A stretch of DNA of 64,000 nt from Flagellimonas oceanensis (GCF_003992595.1 NZ_RZNA01000005.1:1-64000); one strand, 5' to 3'; shown: positions 8,595-18,006, counted from the stretch's first letter. Notes: generated by a model not told the origin, from the letters alone. Numbers and translations: made by a program.

Positions 8595-9198
8595 AATCTA
8601 TTTTTCTTAAAGTGTTTTCGAAATAATTGGTAATCAACAATCCGTGTGGATTGTTGGGAAAGTTTCGGTCTACCATAATCAAGTTTCCTGTAGATACCAA
8701 TTCGTAAGTGTCAATGACTGAACCTCTATTGATTTCAAAAATGGTTACTGTCCTGAAGACGTAGCTTCCGTTTTGCTGCTCTACTTGCGAATCGATGCTC
8801 AGCACTCTTTGAACAAGGGAATACTGAAGCAATCGATTATAGACACCATCAGCCTTTTTCTGACGGTAGAGATTATCCACCGAGCTGTTGGCCAGCCAAA
8901 GAGCCTTTTCCAGATTGCGTTCGTAGTTGCTGGCATCGATGTTATAGAAGTAGTTATGGAACAGTTCTAAGTGAGCCAGAGCTTCGACCCTGAAATTTTC
9001 CTTTTGAGTTACGAGCTTTAACGGAATGATACTGCCATCGGTATTGATAGCAAAGGCACTATTGAGAGCAGTTTTGTTCATATTATAAACCATTAAAAGC
9101 GAAAAGCTGCTGGATAGCAACGCACAGATGACTACTGCCAAAACAATAAGCCGATTCAGTTTCAATATTTTGTATATGTTCTTGTAAGGTGTTTTCAT
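8575..9198 (-). CDS. traK: Conjugative transposon protein TraK (VirB8-like)
   Basis: 207 residues with one N-terminal membrane span (about 17-36, LIVLAVVICALLSSSFSLLM) and a periplasmic domain. The family segment ALAHLELFHNYFYNID and the later tail GLLITNYFENTLRKIDYE are clear. TraK is the assembly factor equivalent to VirB8. It follows traJ after 11 bases; traL, which stands between K and M in CTnDOT, is absent here, and traK overlaps traM instead. Confidence 0.88.
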   Translation of the reverse strand: MKTPYKNIYKILKLNRLIVLAVVICALLSSSFSLLMVYNMNKTALNSAFAINTDGSIIPLKLVTQKENFRVEALAHLELFHNYFYNIDASNYERNLEKALWLANSSVDNLYRQKKADGVYNRLLQYSLVQRVLSIDSQVEQQNGSYVFRTVTIFEINRGSVIDTYELVSTGNLIMVDRNFPNNPHGLLITNYFENTLRKIDYESRKE

Positions 9199-9209
9199 TC
9201 TGAATGGAA

Positions 9210-10052
9210 TTAGTTGGTAAATAATCTGAGGGTAAACGAGGTTGCACGTCTATACAATTTGAATTTTAGAAAAACGATAAAGCCAACTGAGCCCAGTTGA
9301 ACTACAGGCGCAAAAAAGCCCTGACCTGTATCGGTTCCGAACAGGTTAACCCAGAAATTGGTATTTATTTCCGTGTAAATGGCATTGATAAACACATTGA
9401 CCAGAAAGAATGCTGGTACGAGCATATAAACGGCAGCGTACAGTTTAAAGAAGGTATAGGCGAGCGAACGGAATTTTTCAAAAACTGCCAAACTAATGAC
9501 CAATGGAAAAAACGCCTGCATTATTCCCAAGAGGAAAAAGCGTTCTGCTAAAAACAGCGGATAGATAAACAAATCCAATATCCAAAGTATGGTGCTTAGG
9601 ATAAAGGCCAATATCTTGAACCCATATAATGGTGTTACCAATGCCTCATACAAAAGCGTCATTGCCGAGCTTGCGGCATCAAAAAGGCTGACATCTTCCT
9701 CTAATGGTATATCCTGCATTTGCAATGGAAGTAACGCAGGTGCCGTGCCCCTATATTGTTCCTCGATGGCTACCAATATCCCATCAAAGAATCCTAACAC
9801 CTGCGTTGAAAATATGACCAATAGGACAATGGCAAAATTCTTTGCCAATTCGCCCGGACTCAACCCCCAAGTGTAACCGTCCTTGTCAGCAATACCTTCG
9901 TTGTATTTTTTAAGGATGTTGACCAAGAAAAATAGGACAGCAAGTGTTTTCATTCCGGCAATAGTGTATTGCGAAAAGTCGCTGGCCTGTATGGTCTGGA
10001 ACACCGTATCGATGTATTCCAAGCCAATTCCTAAAATGATGGTCGCAGTCAT
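9210..10052 (-). CDS. traJ: Conjugative transposon protein TraJ (VirB6-like)
   Basis: 280 residues with several membrane spans, the polytopic inner-membrane component of the mating channel. Recognisable family features: ADKDGYTWGLSPGELAKNF near residue 55 and a long hydrophobic C-terminal half with ILWILDLFIYPLFLAERFF. It begins 2 bases after traI ends. Typical TraJ proteins are somewhat longer, so this one is on the short side but complete at both ends. Confidence 0.87.
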   Translation of the reverse strand: MTATIILGIGLEYIDTVFQTIQASDFSQYTIAGMKTLAVLFFLVNILKKYNEGIADKDGYTWGLSPGELAKNFAIVLLVIFSTQVLGFFDGILVAIEEQYRGTAPALLPLQMQDIPLEEDVSLFDAASSAMTLLYEALVTPLYGFKILAFILSTILWILDLFIYPLFLAERFFLLGIMQAFFPLVISLAVFEKFRSLAYTFFKLYAAVYMLVPAFFLVNVFINAIYTEINTNFWVNLFGTDTGQGFFAPVVQLGSVGFIVFLKFKLYRRATSFTLRLFTN

Positions 10053-10054
10053 TG

Positions 10055-10630
10055 TTAATATCCTATTTCTCGATTATTGACTTTATCCTGCATCTTTCTG
10101 AATGAAATAATATCACGATAGCGTTTTGTTTTCATAGTGATGCTGGAAACCATCTGCTTCGATTCCAGTTCCTTGGTTTTCAGGACTTCGGCGCGTTCGG
10201 CATCACTCATTTTTAGATAATCACTTGAGAGAACTTCGTCTATAAAATCCACCGTGTCCAAGGAATTTTGTACAATGGTTTCGAAAGAACCCATAACCTT
10301 GTCAATTTCCTCGGGTTTGATGTAGGGGGAATTGAGAATATCCTGAAGGTCATTTTGCATTACATCAATAAGGCGCTGATTGTTCTGTGCGATTTCCTCA
10401 ACTGCCCTAAGCTGTTGGACAACGCTTGAAACTTTTTCAATAGCTTCTTTGGCATCCTTGAGAAATTTTACGGACTTAATCATTTCTGCGGTCTGTTTAC
10501 CCGATTCCAATAGCTGTTTAACCAAACTGATGAAGTTGGTATTGTCATAGACTGGCATTCCCTGGCACGCAGCGCGTGCAGGCAATAAAAAGATGAATGC
10601 CGTTGCGATAATCAAGATTTTTGTTTTCAT
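10055..10630 (-). CDS. traI: Conjugative transposon protein TraI (DUF4141)
   Basis: 191 residues with an N-terminal signal peptide ending near ARAACQG, then a mostly helical body with PVYDNTNFISLVKQLLESG, the mark of the DUF4141 family. Such proteins sit at the VirB5 place of Bacteroidetes conjugation operons and are likely secreted to the periplasm or pilus. It follows traG after 4 bases. Confidence 0.85.
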   Translation of the reverse strand: MKTKILIIATAFIFLLPARAACQGMPVYDNTNFISLVKQLLESGKQTAEMIKSVKFLKDAKEAIEKVSSVVQQLRAVEEIAQNNQRLIDVMQNDLQDILNSPYIKPEEIDKVMGSFETIVQNSLDTVDFIDEVLSSDYLKMSDAERAEVLKTKELESKQMVSSITMKTKRYRDIISFRKMQDKVNNREIGY

Positions 10631-10634
10631 AACA

Positions 10635-13043
10635 TTATGTTTTAGATGTGAATTGAATTATTGCTTTTTCCATATCCTGATGCTCATTGTAGAGCTTCAT
10701 TATTTCCTCATTTTCCTTTCCATCCGTTAAGTAGGCGGCATAAACTTCCTTTGGAACTTCCAACCGGAAGATGTTGCTTTCCTTCCCGATTTTGATGAAC
10801 ATTTCGGTGTACTTCCGTGGTCCGGAAAGATTGTTCTTGATGGACTTTAACTGATTCAGGTCGTGGCTGGAAAGATTAAGGCGTTTGACCAGTTCATCAT
10901 AACCCTTTTCATTGTTTAAGCTGTAAATGACCTGTGTATTTTCAAGAATACTGGCCGATGTAGAATTGTTGGGTAACTGATTGATGGATTGTAAAATAAT
11001 ACCGATAGCACCGTTTTGCTTTCTGATGGCTTGGTAGTAGAATTCCACACTTTCCAGTACATTATCAAACTTCAGTTGCTTCGCAAACTCATCGAACAGG
11101 ATGATGCCCTTTTCGGCACGATTGCGCCAGATGGTTCTTTGGATGGCCGACTTGATGAGCTTGAGCATTACGGACAAGATTTCCTTATTGTCCTTCACTT
11201 CATCCAGTTCAAAAACAATCAATCGTTTGTCCTCAATTTTATAGGTTTGGTCCTCGCTAACTTCAAAGAGAAAACTATATAGACCATCGCCGACATACTC
11301 GGATATCACGTGCAGAAAGCTCGTTACATTAAAGTAGTCGGGATGGATTTTTAGGTCGCTCAGAATATCTTTTTGATGCCTTTCTATAAAATTGTAGAAG
11401 CCTTCCAGAGAATGGTTTTCAGAAGTGCTATCGTAATAATGACGCAGTATTTTTTTGATCGAAACGGATTGTGCTTTCGTCACTTTTAAATCAGAAGCAA
11501 ACAATTCAAAAAGGAACACCGATAAATCTTCAAGCCGTTCCGGTGTTAGGTCATTTTTATCGCTAATAAAGAATGGGTTAATACCAAGGTTCTTTCCGCT
11601 CTCATAGCGAAGCACGGTGTACTTTTCGGGATAGAGCTTGGCAAATTTGGTGTAGGATCCACCCAAGTCAATAATGACCAAGCGGACACCTTTTTCAAAA
11701 TACTGGCGCAGTATGTTATTGGCAAGGAACGATTTGCCTTCGCCCGTTGGGGCGAAAATGGCAAAGTTTCGTGCTTTGATACGCTTCTTTCGTTCATCCC
11801 AAACATCTTTAAGAACTGGAATGTTATGCTCTCGGTCATTAAAGATGATTCCGGTATCGTCAGATTTGTAGTTGGTATTGTTAATGGACAGGCAAAGTGC
11901 TTGTTTCAAATCTGTTACATACAAATCATTGTTCGAGAAGTTGGATGAAAAACAGCAATAGCTGTTCAGGATGTAATTCTTGCGTTCTTCACCTCTTGGA
12001 TAATATGGGATGATATCCAGTTCCTTGAACTCGGTCTTGATTTTTGAAGTAATGGAATCCAGACTTTTTTTGTCCTTTGCCCAATAGACCACATTCAAAT
12101 GACCTCGGATAATCCGTGCATTGTCATCGGCATTGATTTGGTCAAGGATGTGCTGGATTTTACCAAGAACCACCTTATTCTGCGAACCGAAATTGGAACT
12201 TTTGTTAAGCTCTTCTATTTTCTTGTCGAGCAGCTTTCGCCATTTCTGTTTATCATCCAAATACAAAATTTGGTTTACGATATGGTTCTCGTTCAACGTA
12301 AGCCCTAAGCCATCAATAAACCCTTGATGAAATACAAAATCGTCAGAAGTGAATTTCTCATTGGTCTTGCTACTTTGTACACTTTCGCCAAAGCACAGTT
12401 CGCTGTTGACGGCCAGGGCATCAAAATGATTGTCACCGATGGTGACGTTTTTCTTTTCCAGTAGGATGTCGGTATCAAATCCTTCACTAAATCCATTGAA
12501 GTATGAGCTGGTCAAGTCTTCTATTTCTTTCGCTTGAAGCGGAATAAAACGCATCTTTCTACTATTGTTGATGAAGGACACCGAATCGCTGACCGCATTG
12601 GCAAATACCTTAATGTTGTCATCCATTTGCTGGACAATCCCCTTAGAAACCTTCCGGAACGGATTGACATATTTAGAATTGTTGAGTGCCTTGTTTTTAG
12701 TCAGGATAAAGAACAGATAGCATTGGTGCTCTATATAACCAAGTCCCTTAAAATGGTTGTGGGTGGCCTTTTCAAGAAAAGATGTGTTGGGCAATTGTTC
12801 TGAAGAGTAGGACTTCTTTAAATAGATATCCTGTTTATGAACCACCGTTCCAACAGGTAGTGACTTCAAGGCTTGGAACCACGCACCGTGTATATCCTCA
12901 AAGTCCTTTTCAGAAAGCGAATAGATTTCTGGCAGATTCCCTTTATAGCACAACACCACATTGCCATTATTGGCAAAGACGATATTATCCTGAATATCTG
13001 CAATGGGTTGATATGCTGAGAGGTTCATCTTATTCATATTCAA
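10635..13043 (-). CDS. traG: Conjugative transposon ATPase TraG (VirB4-like)
   Basis: 802 residues. Walker A APTGEGKSFLANN lies near residue 432, the segment LVIIDLGGSYTKFAKLYP follows, and Walker B IILFDEFAKQL lies near residue 650, with a sensor-like GIILQSINQLP after it. This is the VirB4-type motor that powers channel assembly and substrate transfer in CTnDOT-like elements, not to be confused with the VirD4 coupling protein whose remnant lies at 1333-1893. Its start overlaps traF by 14 bases. Full length for the family. Confidence 0.93.
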   Translation of the reverse strand: MNMNKMNLSAYQPIADIQDNIVFANNGNVVLCYKGNLPEIYSLSEKDFEDIHGAWFQALKSLPVGTVVHKQDIYLKKSYSSEQLPNTSFLEKATHNHFKGLGYIEHQCYLFFILTKNKALNNSKYVNPFRKVSKGIVQQMDDNIKVFANAVSDSVSFINNSRKMRFIPLQAKEIEDLTSSYFNGFSEGFDTDILLEKKNVTIGDNHFDALAVNSELCFGESVQSSKTNEKFTSDDFVFHQGFIDGLGLTLNENHIVNQILYLDDKQKWRKLLDKKIEELNKSSNFGSQNKVVLGKIQHILDQINADDNARIIRGHLNVVYWAKDKKSLDSITSKIKTEFKELDIIPYYPRGEERKNYILNSYCCFSSNFSNNDLYVTDLKQALCLSINNTNYKSDDTGIIFNDREHNIPVLKDVWDERKKRIKARNFAIFAPTGEGKSFLANNILRQYFEKGVRLVIIDLGGSYTKFAKLYPEKYTVLRYESGKNLGINPFFISDKNDLTPERLEDLSVFLFELFASDLKVTKAQSVSIKKILRHYYDSTSENHSLEGFYNFIERHQKDILSDLKIHPDYFNVTSFLHVISEYVGDGLYSFLFEVSEDQTYKIEDKRLIVFELDEVKDNKEILSVMLKLIKSAIQRTIWRNRAEKGIILFDEFAKQLKFDNVLESVEFYYQAIRKQNGAIGIILQSINQLPNNSTSASILENTQVIYSLNNEKGYDELVKRLNLSSHDLNQLKSIKNNLSGPRKYTEMFIKIGKESNIFRLEVPKEVYAAYLTDGKENEEIMKLYNEHQDMEKAIIQFTSKT

Positions 13044-13308
13044 AACCTGAGTTACGCTTGTTGCTGATGATTTTTGGAAAAGGATTACCCATTTGGAAAA
13101 GCTGCGGATTGTTGGCTATTCGAGTCAAGGCAATATAAAGTCCACCATTAAAGACCATTAGCCCGATGATGATGCCAAAGCTGAAGGAAAAAATGATGAT
13201 GAGCAGTGATGCCAAAATAGATACCATCATCAAGGCAAATAGCGAAATGGGCAGGCCAAATATGACCGCCCGTTTCCGCATATTTCTATAGACTTCAAAC
13301 TTCTTCAC
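13030..13308 (-). CDS. traF: Conjugative transposon protein TraF (DUF4133)
   Basis: 92 residues with two adjacent membrane spans (about 13-58) and the C-terminal signature IANNPQLFQMGNPFPK. It belongs to the VirB3-like DUF4133 family that works beside the VirB4-like ATPase. It shares one base with traE at its start and overlaps traG at its end, so the three are translationally coupled. Confidence 0.87.
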   Translation of the reverse strand: MKKFEVYRNMRKRAVIFGLPISLFALMMVSILASLLIIIFSFSFGIIIGLMVFNGGLYIALTRIANNPQLFQMGNPFPKIISNKRNSGFEYE

Positions 13309-13595
13309 TACACTACGATGCCTATGAGATAGGTGAAGATTCCAACTACCGCGCCTGCGATTAAAACAAATACCAAGACTCGCGTGATTCCTTTTTTGAG
13401 GTCTGCGTTTTCACCAAAGAAATGACCTGCATTAAAAAGGAATCCAATAAGGAATATGACCCCTAAGATGATTGGGAAAATGGCTCTGATGGTATCGGAA
13501 ACATCGTTGACCGAATCTTCAATACCACCAATCTGTGCAAAAAGCGATGTGGATAAGAGCGAAAGAAAGCCCGCCAAATAATATGTTTTTTTCAT
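13308..13595 (-). CDS. traE: Conjugative transposon protein TraE (DUF4134)
   Basis: 95 residues: signal peptide ending near SLFAQ, then two hydrophobic helices (about 40-58 and 70-92), a pilin-like layout (VirB2-like) of DUF4134. The segment IFPIILGVIFLIGFLFNAG is typical. It is the first gene of the visible tra operon, so the operon promoter should lie between it and the divergent amidase gene at 13785. Upstream traA-D homologues are not adjacent. Confidence 0.86.
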   Translation of the reverse strand: MKKTYYLAGFLSLLSTSLFAQIGGIEDSVNDVSDTIRAIFPIILGVIFLIGFLFNAGHFFGENADLKKGITRVLVFVLIAGAVVGIFTYLIGIVV

Positions 13596-13784
13596 AACGA
13601 ATGGGTTTAAATTTTTGGTTCATTTTCGTTATGTGAAATTTACATATATTTGAATATAAATAACTGAAAATCAAATATTTGTGAATAAAATATTATTTGA
13701 TATTATTTAGTTTTCGATGTTATTATTTGACATCAAATTCTATGAAATTTTGAAGTGGAACTGTTAATAAGAGAAAAATTGAAA
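13596..13784. promoter_or_regulatory. Divergent control region between traE and the amidase gene, with direct repeats
   Basis: Very AT-rich. TATTATTTGA occurs at 13691-13700 and 13721-13730, with a partial copy TATTATTTAG at 13701-13710. A dyad GATGT-N9-ACATC spans 13716-13734 around the second copy, and CAAATATTTG near 13672 is a palindrome. On the plus strand TATATTTG at 13645-13652 is a full match to the Bacteroidetes -7 element. The region must hold the tra operon promoter on the minus strand, but I could not pick a clear -7 there. Confidence 0.5.
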
Positions 13785-14417
13785 ATGAAAAAGTGGCTCA
13801 AAAACGTCAGTTTTATGATTTTGCTTCTCAAAAGTTGCATCTTTTTGGGTCAGGATTTGGATGAGAAAAAAATCATCGTAATTGACCCTGGCCACGGCGG
13901 AAATGATTCCGGTGCAATTGGGGTAAATAACTTAAAGGAAAAGAGTATAACCTTGGAAATAGCAAGGTTGATTTCAGAATTGGCCGAGAAAAACCACAAT
14001 AAAACTGTGGAAATTTATCAAACACGTTATAGCGATACCTTAATTTCTTTAAGTGATAGGGGCAAGCTGGCCAAAGTTCTAAATGCAGATTTGTTCCTGT
14101 CCTTGCATTGCAATCATTCGGATAATCCTAATGCTCGTGGTGTAGAAATCTATGTGTTCAATCAAAGGTCGAAGTTTTTGGATGAAGCAACTTGGTTGGC
14201 GTTTCAATTACAAGCTGATTTGAATGACAAGTTGGGATTTGAAAGTAGAGGCGTAAAGTTTTCCAATTTTCAGGTGCTTCGGGAAACGAAGGACTTTATG
14301 CCATCCGTTCTATTGGAATTGGGGTTTTTAAGTCATCCTAAAGAGGAAAAATATCTTGTAGTCACAAAGAATATTACACTCTTGGCGAACATCATATTAA
14401 AATCAATAAACAATTAA
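13785..14417 (+). CDS. N-acetylmuramoyl-L-alanine amidase (Amidase_3) of the ICE
   Basis: I take the ATG at 13785 (MKKWLKN), giving 210 residues with a signal peptide; an earlier in-frame ATG at 13755 would put a charged segment before it. Amidase_3 zinc motifs are clear: IVIDPGHGGNDSGA (first His and acidic ligand region), LFLSLHCNHSDN (second His) and SVLLELGFLSHPKEE (catalytic Glu). It cleaves the amide between MurNAc and L-Ala in peptidoglycan. Genes like this accompany Bacteroidetes tra operons, where local wall opening would help channel assembly. It is read away from the tra operon. Confidence 0.87.
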   Translation: MKKWLKNVSFMILLLKSCIFLGQDLDEKKIIVIDPGHGGNDSGAIGVNNLKEKSITLEIARLISELAEKNHNKTVEIYQTRYSDTLISLSDRGKLAKVLNADLFLSLHCNHSDNPNARGVEIYVFNQRSKFLDEATWLAFQLQADLNDKLGFESRGVKFSNFQVLRETKDFMPSVLLELGFLSHPKEEKYLVVTKNITLLANIILKSINN

Positions 14418-14420
14418 TCA

Positions 14421-14480
14421 ATGAAAGAACTATCTCAAAAAATTTTACATAGTCTTAAAGCAATTTCAAAAACGACATAG
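14421..14480 (+). CDS. 19-codon remnant or leader frame after the amidase
   Basis: Three bases after the amidase stop an ATG opens MKELSQKILHSLKAISKTT and then stops. It looks like the start of a helical protein cut short, perhaps the left edge of the inserted ietAS cargo. It could equally be chance. Confidence 0.25.
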   Translation: MKELSQKILHSLKAISKTT

Positions 14481-14493
14481 AAGTAATAATTTC

Positions 14494-16959
14494 TTATATC
14501 AAAATGTCTATTTGATTGAGAACGGGATTATATAGGTCAACCGTATTGTCTGGTGATTCAATAGATAGAATTAAACTGTACCTGACTTGACTATTGTAAC
14601 GCAACAATTTTTTTCTGGTACGCCACCAACCATTGACAGGATAAATGGCAACTTTATTTCTGGTAGCTAAGTCGGCAGCGGTGCCTTTCCAAATATCTTT
14701 ATGCACAGAGCCCTTATCCCGAACTTTATTTCCGATAATCCAACTTTCTCCGGAATACGAACCATTTTGGTCTTCTAATCTAGCTTCGCGATTTACTCTT
14801 TCCCGAAAATGTTCAATAGTTTCACCCGAATCAATCATTTTAAACCGCAGACCGTGAGATTGATAGTAATATGATTTACTGTATTGCTTGTTGCCGGGGT
14901 TTGGTTCTATAAAATAACATAATGTGGCCGTAAGGGTTACTTCGCTATCAAATAATCCCGTTAGAACATCGGTAGGCCAAGGTAAACTGTGTAAATGCAT
15001 TTGATTTGTTTTAACCGTACCATCATCAAGTATAAAAGGACTCAAAGATTCTTGCGCAATAAAGGTAAGTGAATTGTTTGCGCTTCTTACAGCTTTTTGA
15101 AAATCGGGAACGCCGTACCCAAAAGTTCTTAGAAGCCTGATTTGTTCTGTGTTGTTCAATTCCTGTATAGCCCTGTTACCAAGCATTTCATTTGTCCAAT
15201 CGGCCGAATGAACAAGAAGGCCCTTTATGGTTTCTGGCCATAATGTGGGATATTGCGAAGTTAGCATTGCTGCATACCTAGAGGCCAAAGCTGTAGCTCC
15301 ACTGGTATCACCAAAGCTGGAAAGAGGTTCGGTTCTAAAATTTTTTCCAACGGAAAGTACTCTTAGTGAATCTGGGTCGATTATACCTCCGTTATGAATA
15401 CCATAATTGCCACCTTCCATAACCAGTTCTGGCTTTAGAGCCCAATTGTTTTCCCACATTACTGAAGTGCTATTGCTTGGTGACATACCACCTGCAGGTA
15501 CTAAAGGTGTTGCTCCATTAAATTGACCTTGGTCTATGACGGTTTTTTGGGTAAATGAACCAATGGTAAGTGCATTGAAGGCCTGTGCAGGGTCGTGTAT
15601 AGATTCTTCAAAATTCTTTTGTGGATATTCCGAAATATTAAATATCACGGTATTTCCGCTTGAGACACAGAACAGTGATTTGTCATCAGTTGTACCTTCC
15701 TCTCCAAAAGCAATTTTATCTACGGAGCTTGACCACGATGATGGTTTACCTTTGTCACGTCCATCAGTAGCAGTTACCGCCATTGCTAATACTCGCTTGT
15801 TGGTAGGGTTTAGAATTATTGCCCTGGCAATGGCTTCTTCCGTTACTGCACCATATAATTCAGGTTGATGCGGGTTGTTGGGATGAATTAATTTGATAGA
15901 TTCAAGCCGATGGAATATTTCAATATTTGAGTTGTCCTGCAATAAATCGGTAAGGTCTCCATAAAGTGCAATTCCTGCCATTGGTGTTCCGTGGCCGTGG
16001 GGATGTGTGTCGGCATTTCCCCATTCAGGGTTTACGGAATCCATATTGTCTTCTGGGATAAAACCCTGTAGCAAGGAATGACCTCGGTTTACACCTGTGT
16101 CCAATAAGCAGATTATAACGGAATCATCAGTGGTTCTATCAATCGTTCTATTTCTTAGGTCCTCAACCCAATCGTTGGCATCATCGTTATTTAATCCTGT
16201 GAAAAAATCAGCAGCTTCTTTGGGTTTTCTTAATTCTGCTAGTTTATCAGTATATAACAGAGTAGTTGATAGTTCTCTTGCTGTACCTCGAATCATTCGA
16301 ACAATGTGCTCTGGGAACAACAATCTCCGTTCAGCAACCACAATTACATTATCTAAGAGCATATTTATCATCTCCTCATCTTCACGGATGTCGTTTTGTG
16401 AGTTGTCTCGTCGTAACCAAACTTCCCACCAAACTTCTTCATCGAGACCAGGAAAATCGATTTCATCCTCTTGCCAAAAACTTGCCAAAGTAGCCTGCTG
16501 TATATTAGCAATATTATTGAGCAGCTTAGTGTTTCTAGGGTTACCGGAATCACTGTCCTTCTCGGGATCTAGATAAGCTTCGATTTTTCTCAGGAATTTG
16601 GATATTCCATTGGTGTTTAAAAACACACAAGCCCTGTAGCGTTCGTGTTCCTGACCGTCAATTATGACTTTTTCCAATTTTGACGATACAAAACGATGGT
16701 CGCCACTTCTACCATCTTCAAAACTATCAAAGGCCAAAAGGCAATCCTTTTCAGAAATAAACTCCAGATATACAAAATCCATATCTGTATTTTGCCTAAA
16801 GGCCATTTCAGCCATTTGAAGCTGGTTGCGCAACGCATTTCCGTGAGTGTTTCTATTTCTCCCAATTGGAGTTACTCTATCCCGTCCTGTGCTTGGGCTT
16901 GTATAAGACTCGGTAGATGCATACCCAGAAAGAATTATGTGTTCTAAGTTTCTAGGCAT
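14494..16959 (-). CDS. S8 subtilase partner of an ATPase, IetS-like
   Basis: 821 residues with no signal peptide, so it acts in the cytoplasm. The subtilisin triad is complete: Asp287 in CLLDTGVN, His323 in HGHGTPMAG and Ser553 in GDTSGATALAS, with the oxyanion Asn436 in VSSGN. About 270 residues precede the protease domain, with a further 200 after it. The start lies 7 bases after the stop of an AAA ATPase gene in the same direction. A cytoplasmic subtilase coupled to an AAA ATPase is the layout of ietAS, a plasmid stability/incompatibility pair validated as antiphage defence by Gao and colleagues in 2020. Target protein unknown. Confidence 0.85.
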   Translation of the reverse strand: MPRNLEHIILSGYASTESYTSPSTGRDRVTPIGRNRNTHGNALRNQLQMAEMAFRQNTDMDFVYLEFISEKDCLLAFDSFEDGRSGDHRFVSSKLEKVIIDGQEHERYRACVFLNTNGISKFLRKIEAYLDPEKDSDSGNPRNTKLLNNIANIQQATLASFWQEDEIDFPGLDEEVWWEVWLRRDNSQNDIREDEEMINMLLDNVIVVAERRLLFPEHIVRMIRGTARELSTTLLYTDKLAELRKPKEAADFFTGLNNDDANDWVEDLRNRTIDRTTDDSVIICLLDTGVNRGHSLLQGFIPEDNMDSVNPEWGNADTHPHGHGTPMAGIALYGDLTDLLQDNSNIEIFHRLESIKLIHPNNPHQPELYGAVTEEAIARAIILNPTNKRVLAMAVTATDGRDKGKPSSWSSSVDKIAFGEEGTTDDKSLFCVSSGNTVIFNISEYPQKNFEESIHDPAQAFNALTIGSFTQKTVIDQGQFNGATPLVPAGGMSPSNSTSVMWENNWALKPELVMEGGNYGIHNGGIIDPDSLRVLSVGKNFRTEPLSSFGDTSGATALASRYAAMLTSQYPTLWPETIKGLLVHSADWTNEMLGNRAIQELNNTEQIRLLRTFGYGVPDFQKAVRSANNSLTFIAQESLSPFILDDGTVKTNQMHLHSLPWPTDVLTGLFDSEVTLTATLCYFIEPNPGNKQYSKSYYYQSHGLRFKMIDSGETIEHFRERVNREARLEDQNGSYSGESWIIGNKVRDKGSVHKDIWKGTAADLATRNKVAIYPVNGWWRTRKKLLRYNSQVRYSLILSIESPDNTVDLYNPVLNQIDILI

Positions 16960-16966
16960 TTATAAA

Positions 16967-17950
16967 TTAAAACTTGGTCTTTTTATTTTGGATAAATTTA
17001 AAAAGAGTAGCGGAAGACACTTTTTCTGTGTTTTGTACAATCATCTCCTTAATTGCATCCTTACAAGCATTGGAAACGTCCGCAAAACTAAGTCCTACAG
17101 CCTCTTTGGCAAGTGCATTCACGGTTTTGCCTTTGGCAAGCGAGTACCCCTTTAACTGAACTTTGATGAGTTCGGCAATTTCCTTGCTGCTTGGTAAAGG
17201 ATATTGTATAATGTCATCGAATCTCCTGAATAACGCCTTATCAAGAGATTCAGGAATATTGGTAGCGGCAATCAACAAACTATTCGATTGGTCTTTCTCA
17301 ATATTCATTAAAAAACTGTTTAGAACACGCTTGATTTCCCCGACATCGTTACCATAGCTGCGATTTGAACCTATGGAATCAAATTCATCAAACAGGTAAA
17401 CCGCTCTATGTTGGTACATCGAATCAAATATCAATTTAAGCTTTGCTATAGACTCACCCATATAGCGACTAATCAATCCATCCAAACGGATAATGAACAA
17501 TGGAATTTCCAAGTCGCCAGCAATTGCTTTGGCCGTCATTGTTTTTCCACAACCAGGAGGGCCAACTAGCATTAATTTTCGCCTTGGTTCTAAATTATGC
17601 TGTAAGAGCTGATCAAATTTCAGTTGTTCTGAGAGAATACGTTCAATAGCTTCCGAAACTTGTTCGGTCAAAACCATATCCTTGGTTTTGATATGTGGTC
17701 TATAAACTTCTAGTAAATCCTTTAACTCTCTTTGGGCTTCATTTACAGGAAGAATTCTTGTTTTTGAAACTGAATCGACTTTTCGCTTTGACTTGATTTT
17801 TTCAATCAAGACCTTCAATTCCTCAGCAAGTTTTGTATGCCCTTTTTTGGCTTCAGAAGCGGCAATTTGCATTGCGGTGGTGTAAAAACGATTATCGTCT
17901 TCGTCACCAAAACTTTGTAATAATGCCTTTATTTTTTCTGCCGCTGCCAA
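16967..17950 (-). CDS. AAA ATPase partner of a subtilase, IetA-like
   Basis: 327 residues. Walker A GPPGCGKT at 130-137, Walker B YLFDEFD at 185-191, sensor 1 IAATN near 230 and an arginine finger in LFRRFDD near 240 place it with the FtsH/VPS4-like classical AAA group. The first 100 residues are helical and probably bind the partner or target. It is read just before the subtilase and is likely its regulator, either unfolding targets for it or holding it inactive. The pair sits between the conjugation amidase and the DnaC-like gene, so it is cargo. Confidence 0.85.
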   Translation of the reverse strand: MAAAEKIKALLQSFGDEDDNRFYTTAMQIAASEAKKGHTKLAEELKVLIEKIKSKRKVDSVSKTRILPVNEAQRELKDLLEVYRPHIKTKDMVLTEQVSEAIERILSEQLKFDQLLQHNLEPRRKLMLVGPPGCGKTMTAKAIAGDLEIPLFIIRLDGLISRYMGESIAKLKLIFDSMYQHRAVYLFDEFDSIGSNRSYGNDVGEIKRVLNSFLMNIEKDQSNSLLIAATNIPESLDKALFRRFDDIIQYPLPSSKEIAELIKVQLKGYSLAKGKTVNALAKEAVGLSFADVSNACKDAIKEMIVQNTEKVSSATLFKFIQNKKTKF

Positions 17951-18006
17951 ATTATTTTTAACAAAAATAGTAAAATGAAAATTTTAATTCTCTAGCAATT
18001 GCATAT

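Noticed and set aside
13030-13138. traG/traF overlap as a frameshift
   Set aside because: Both frames carry their own complete family motifs and the 14-base overlap is normal for coupled genes in these operons.
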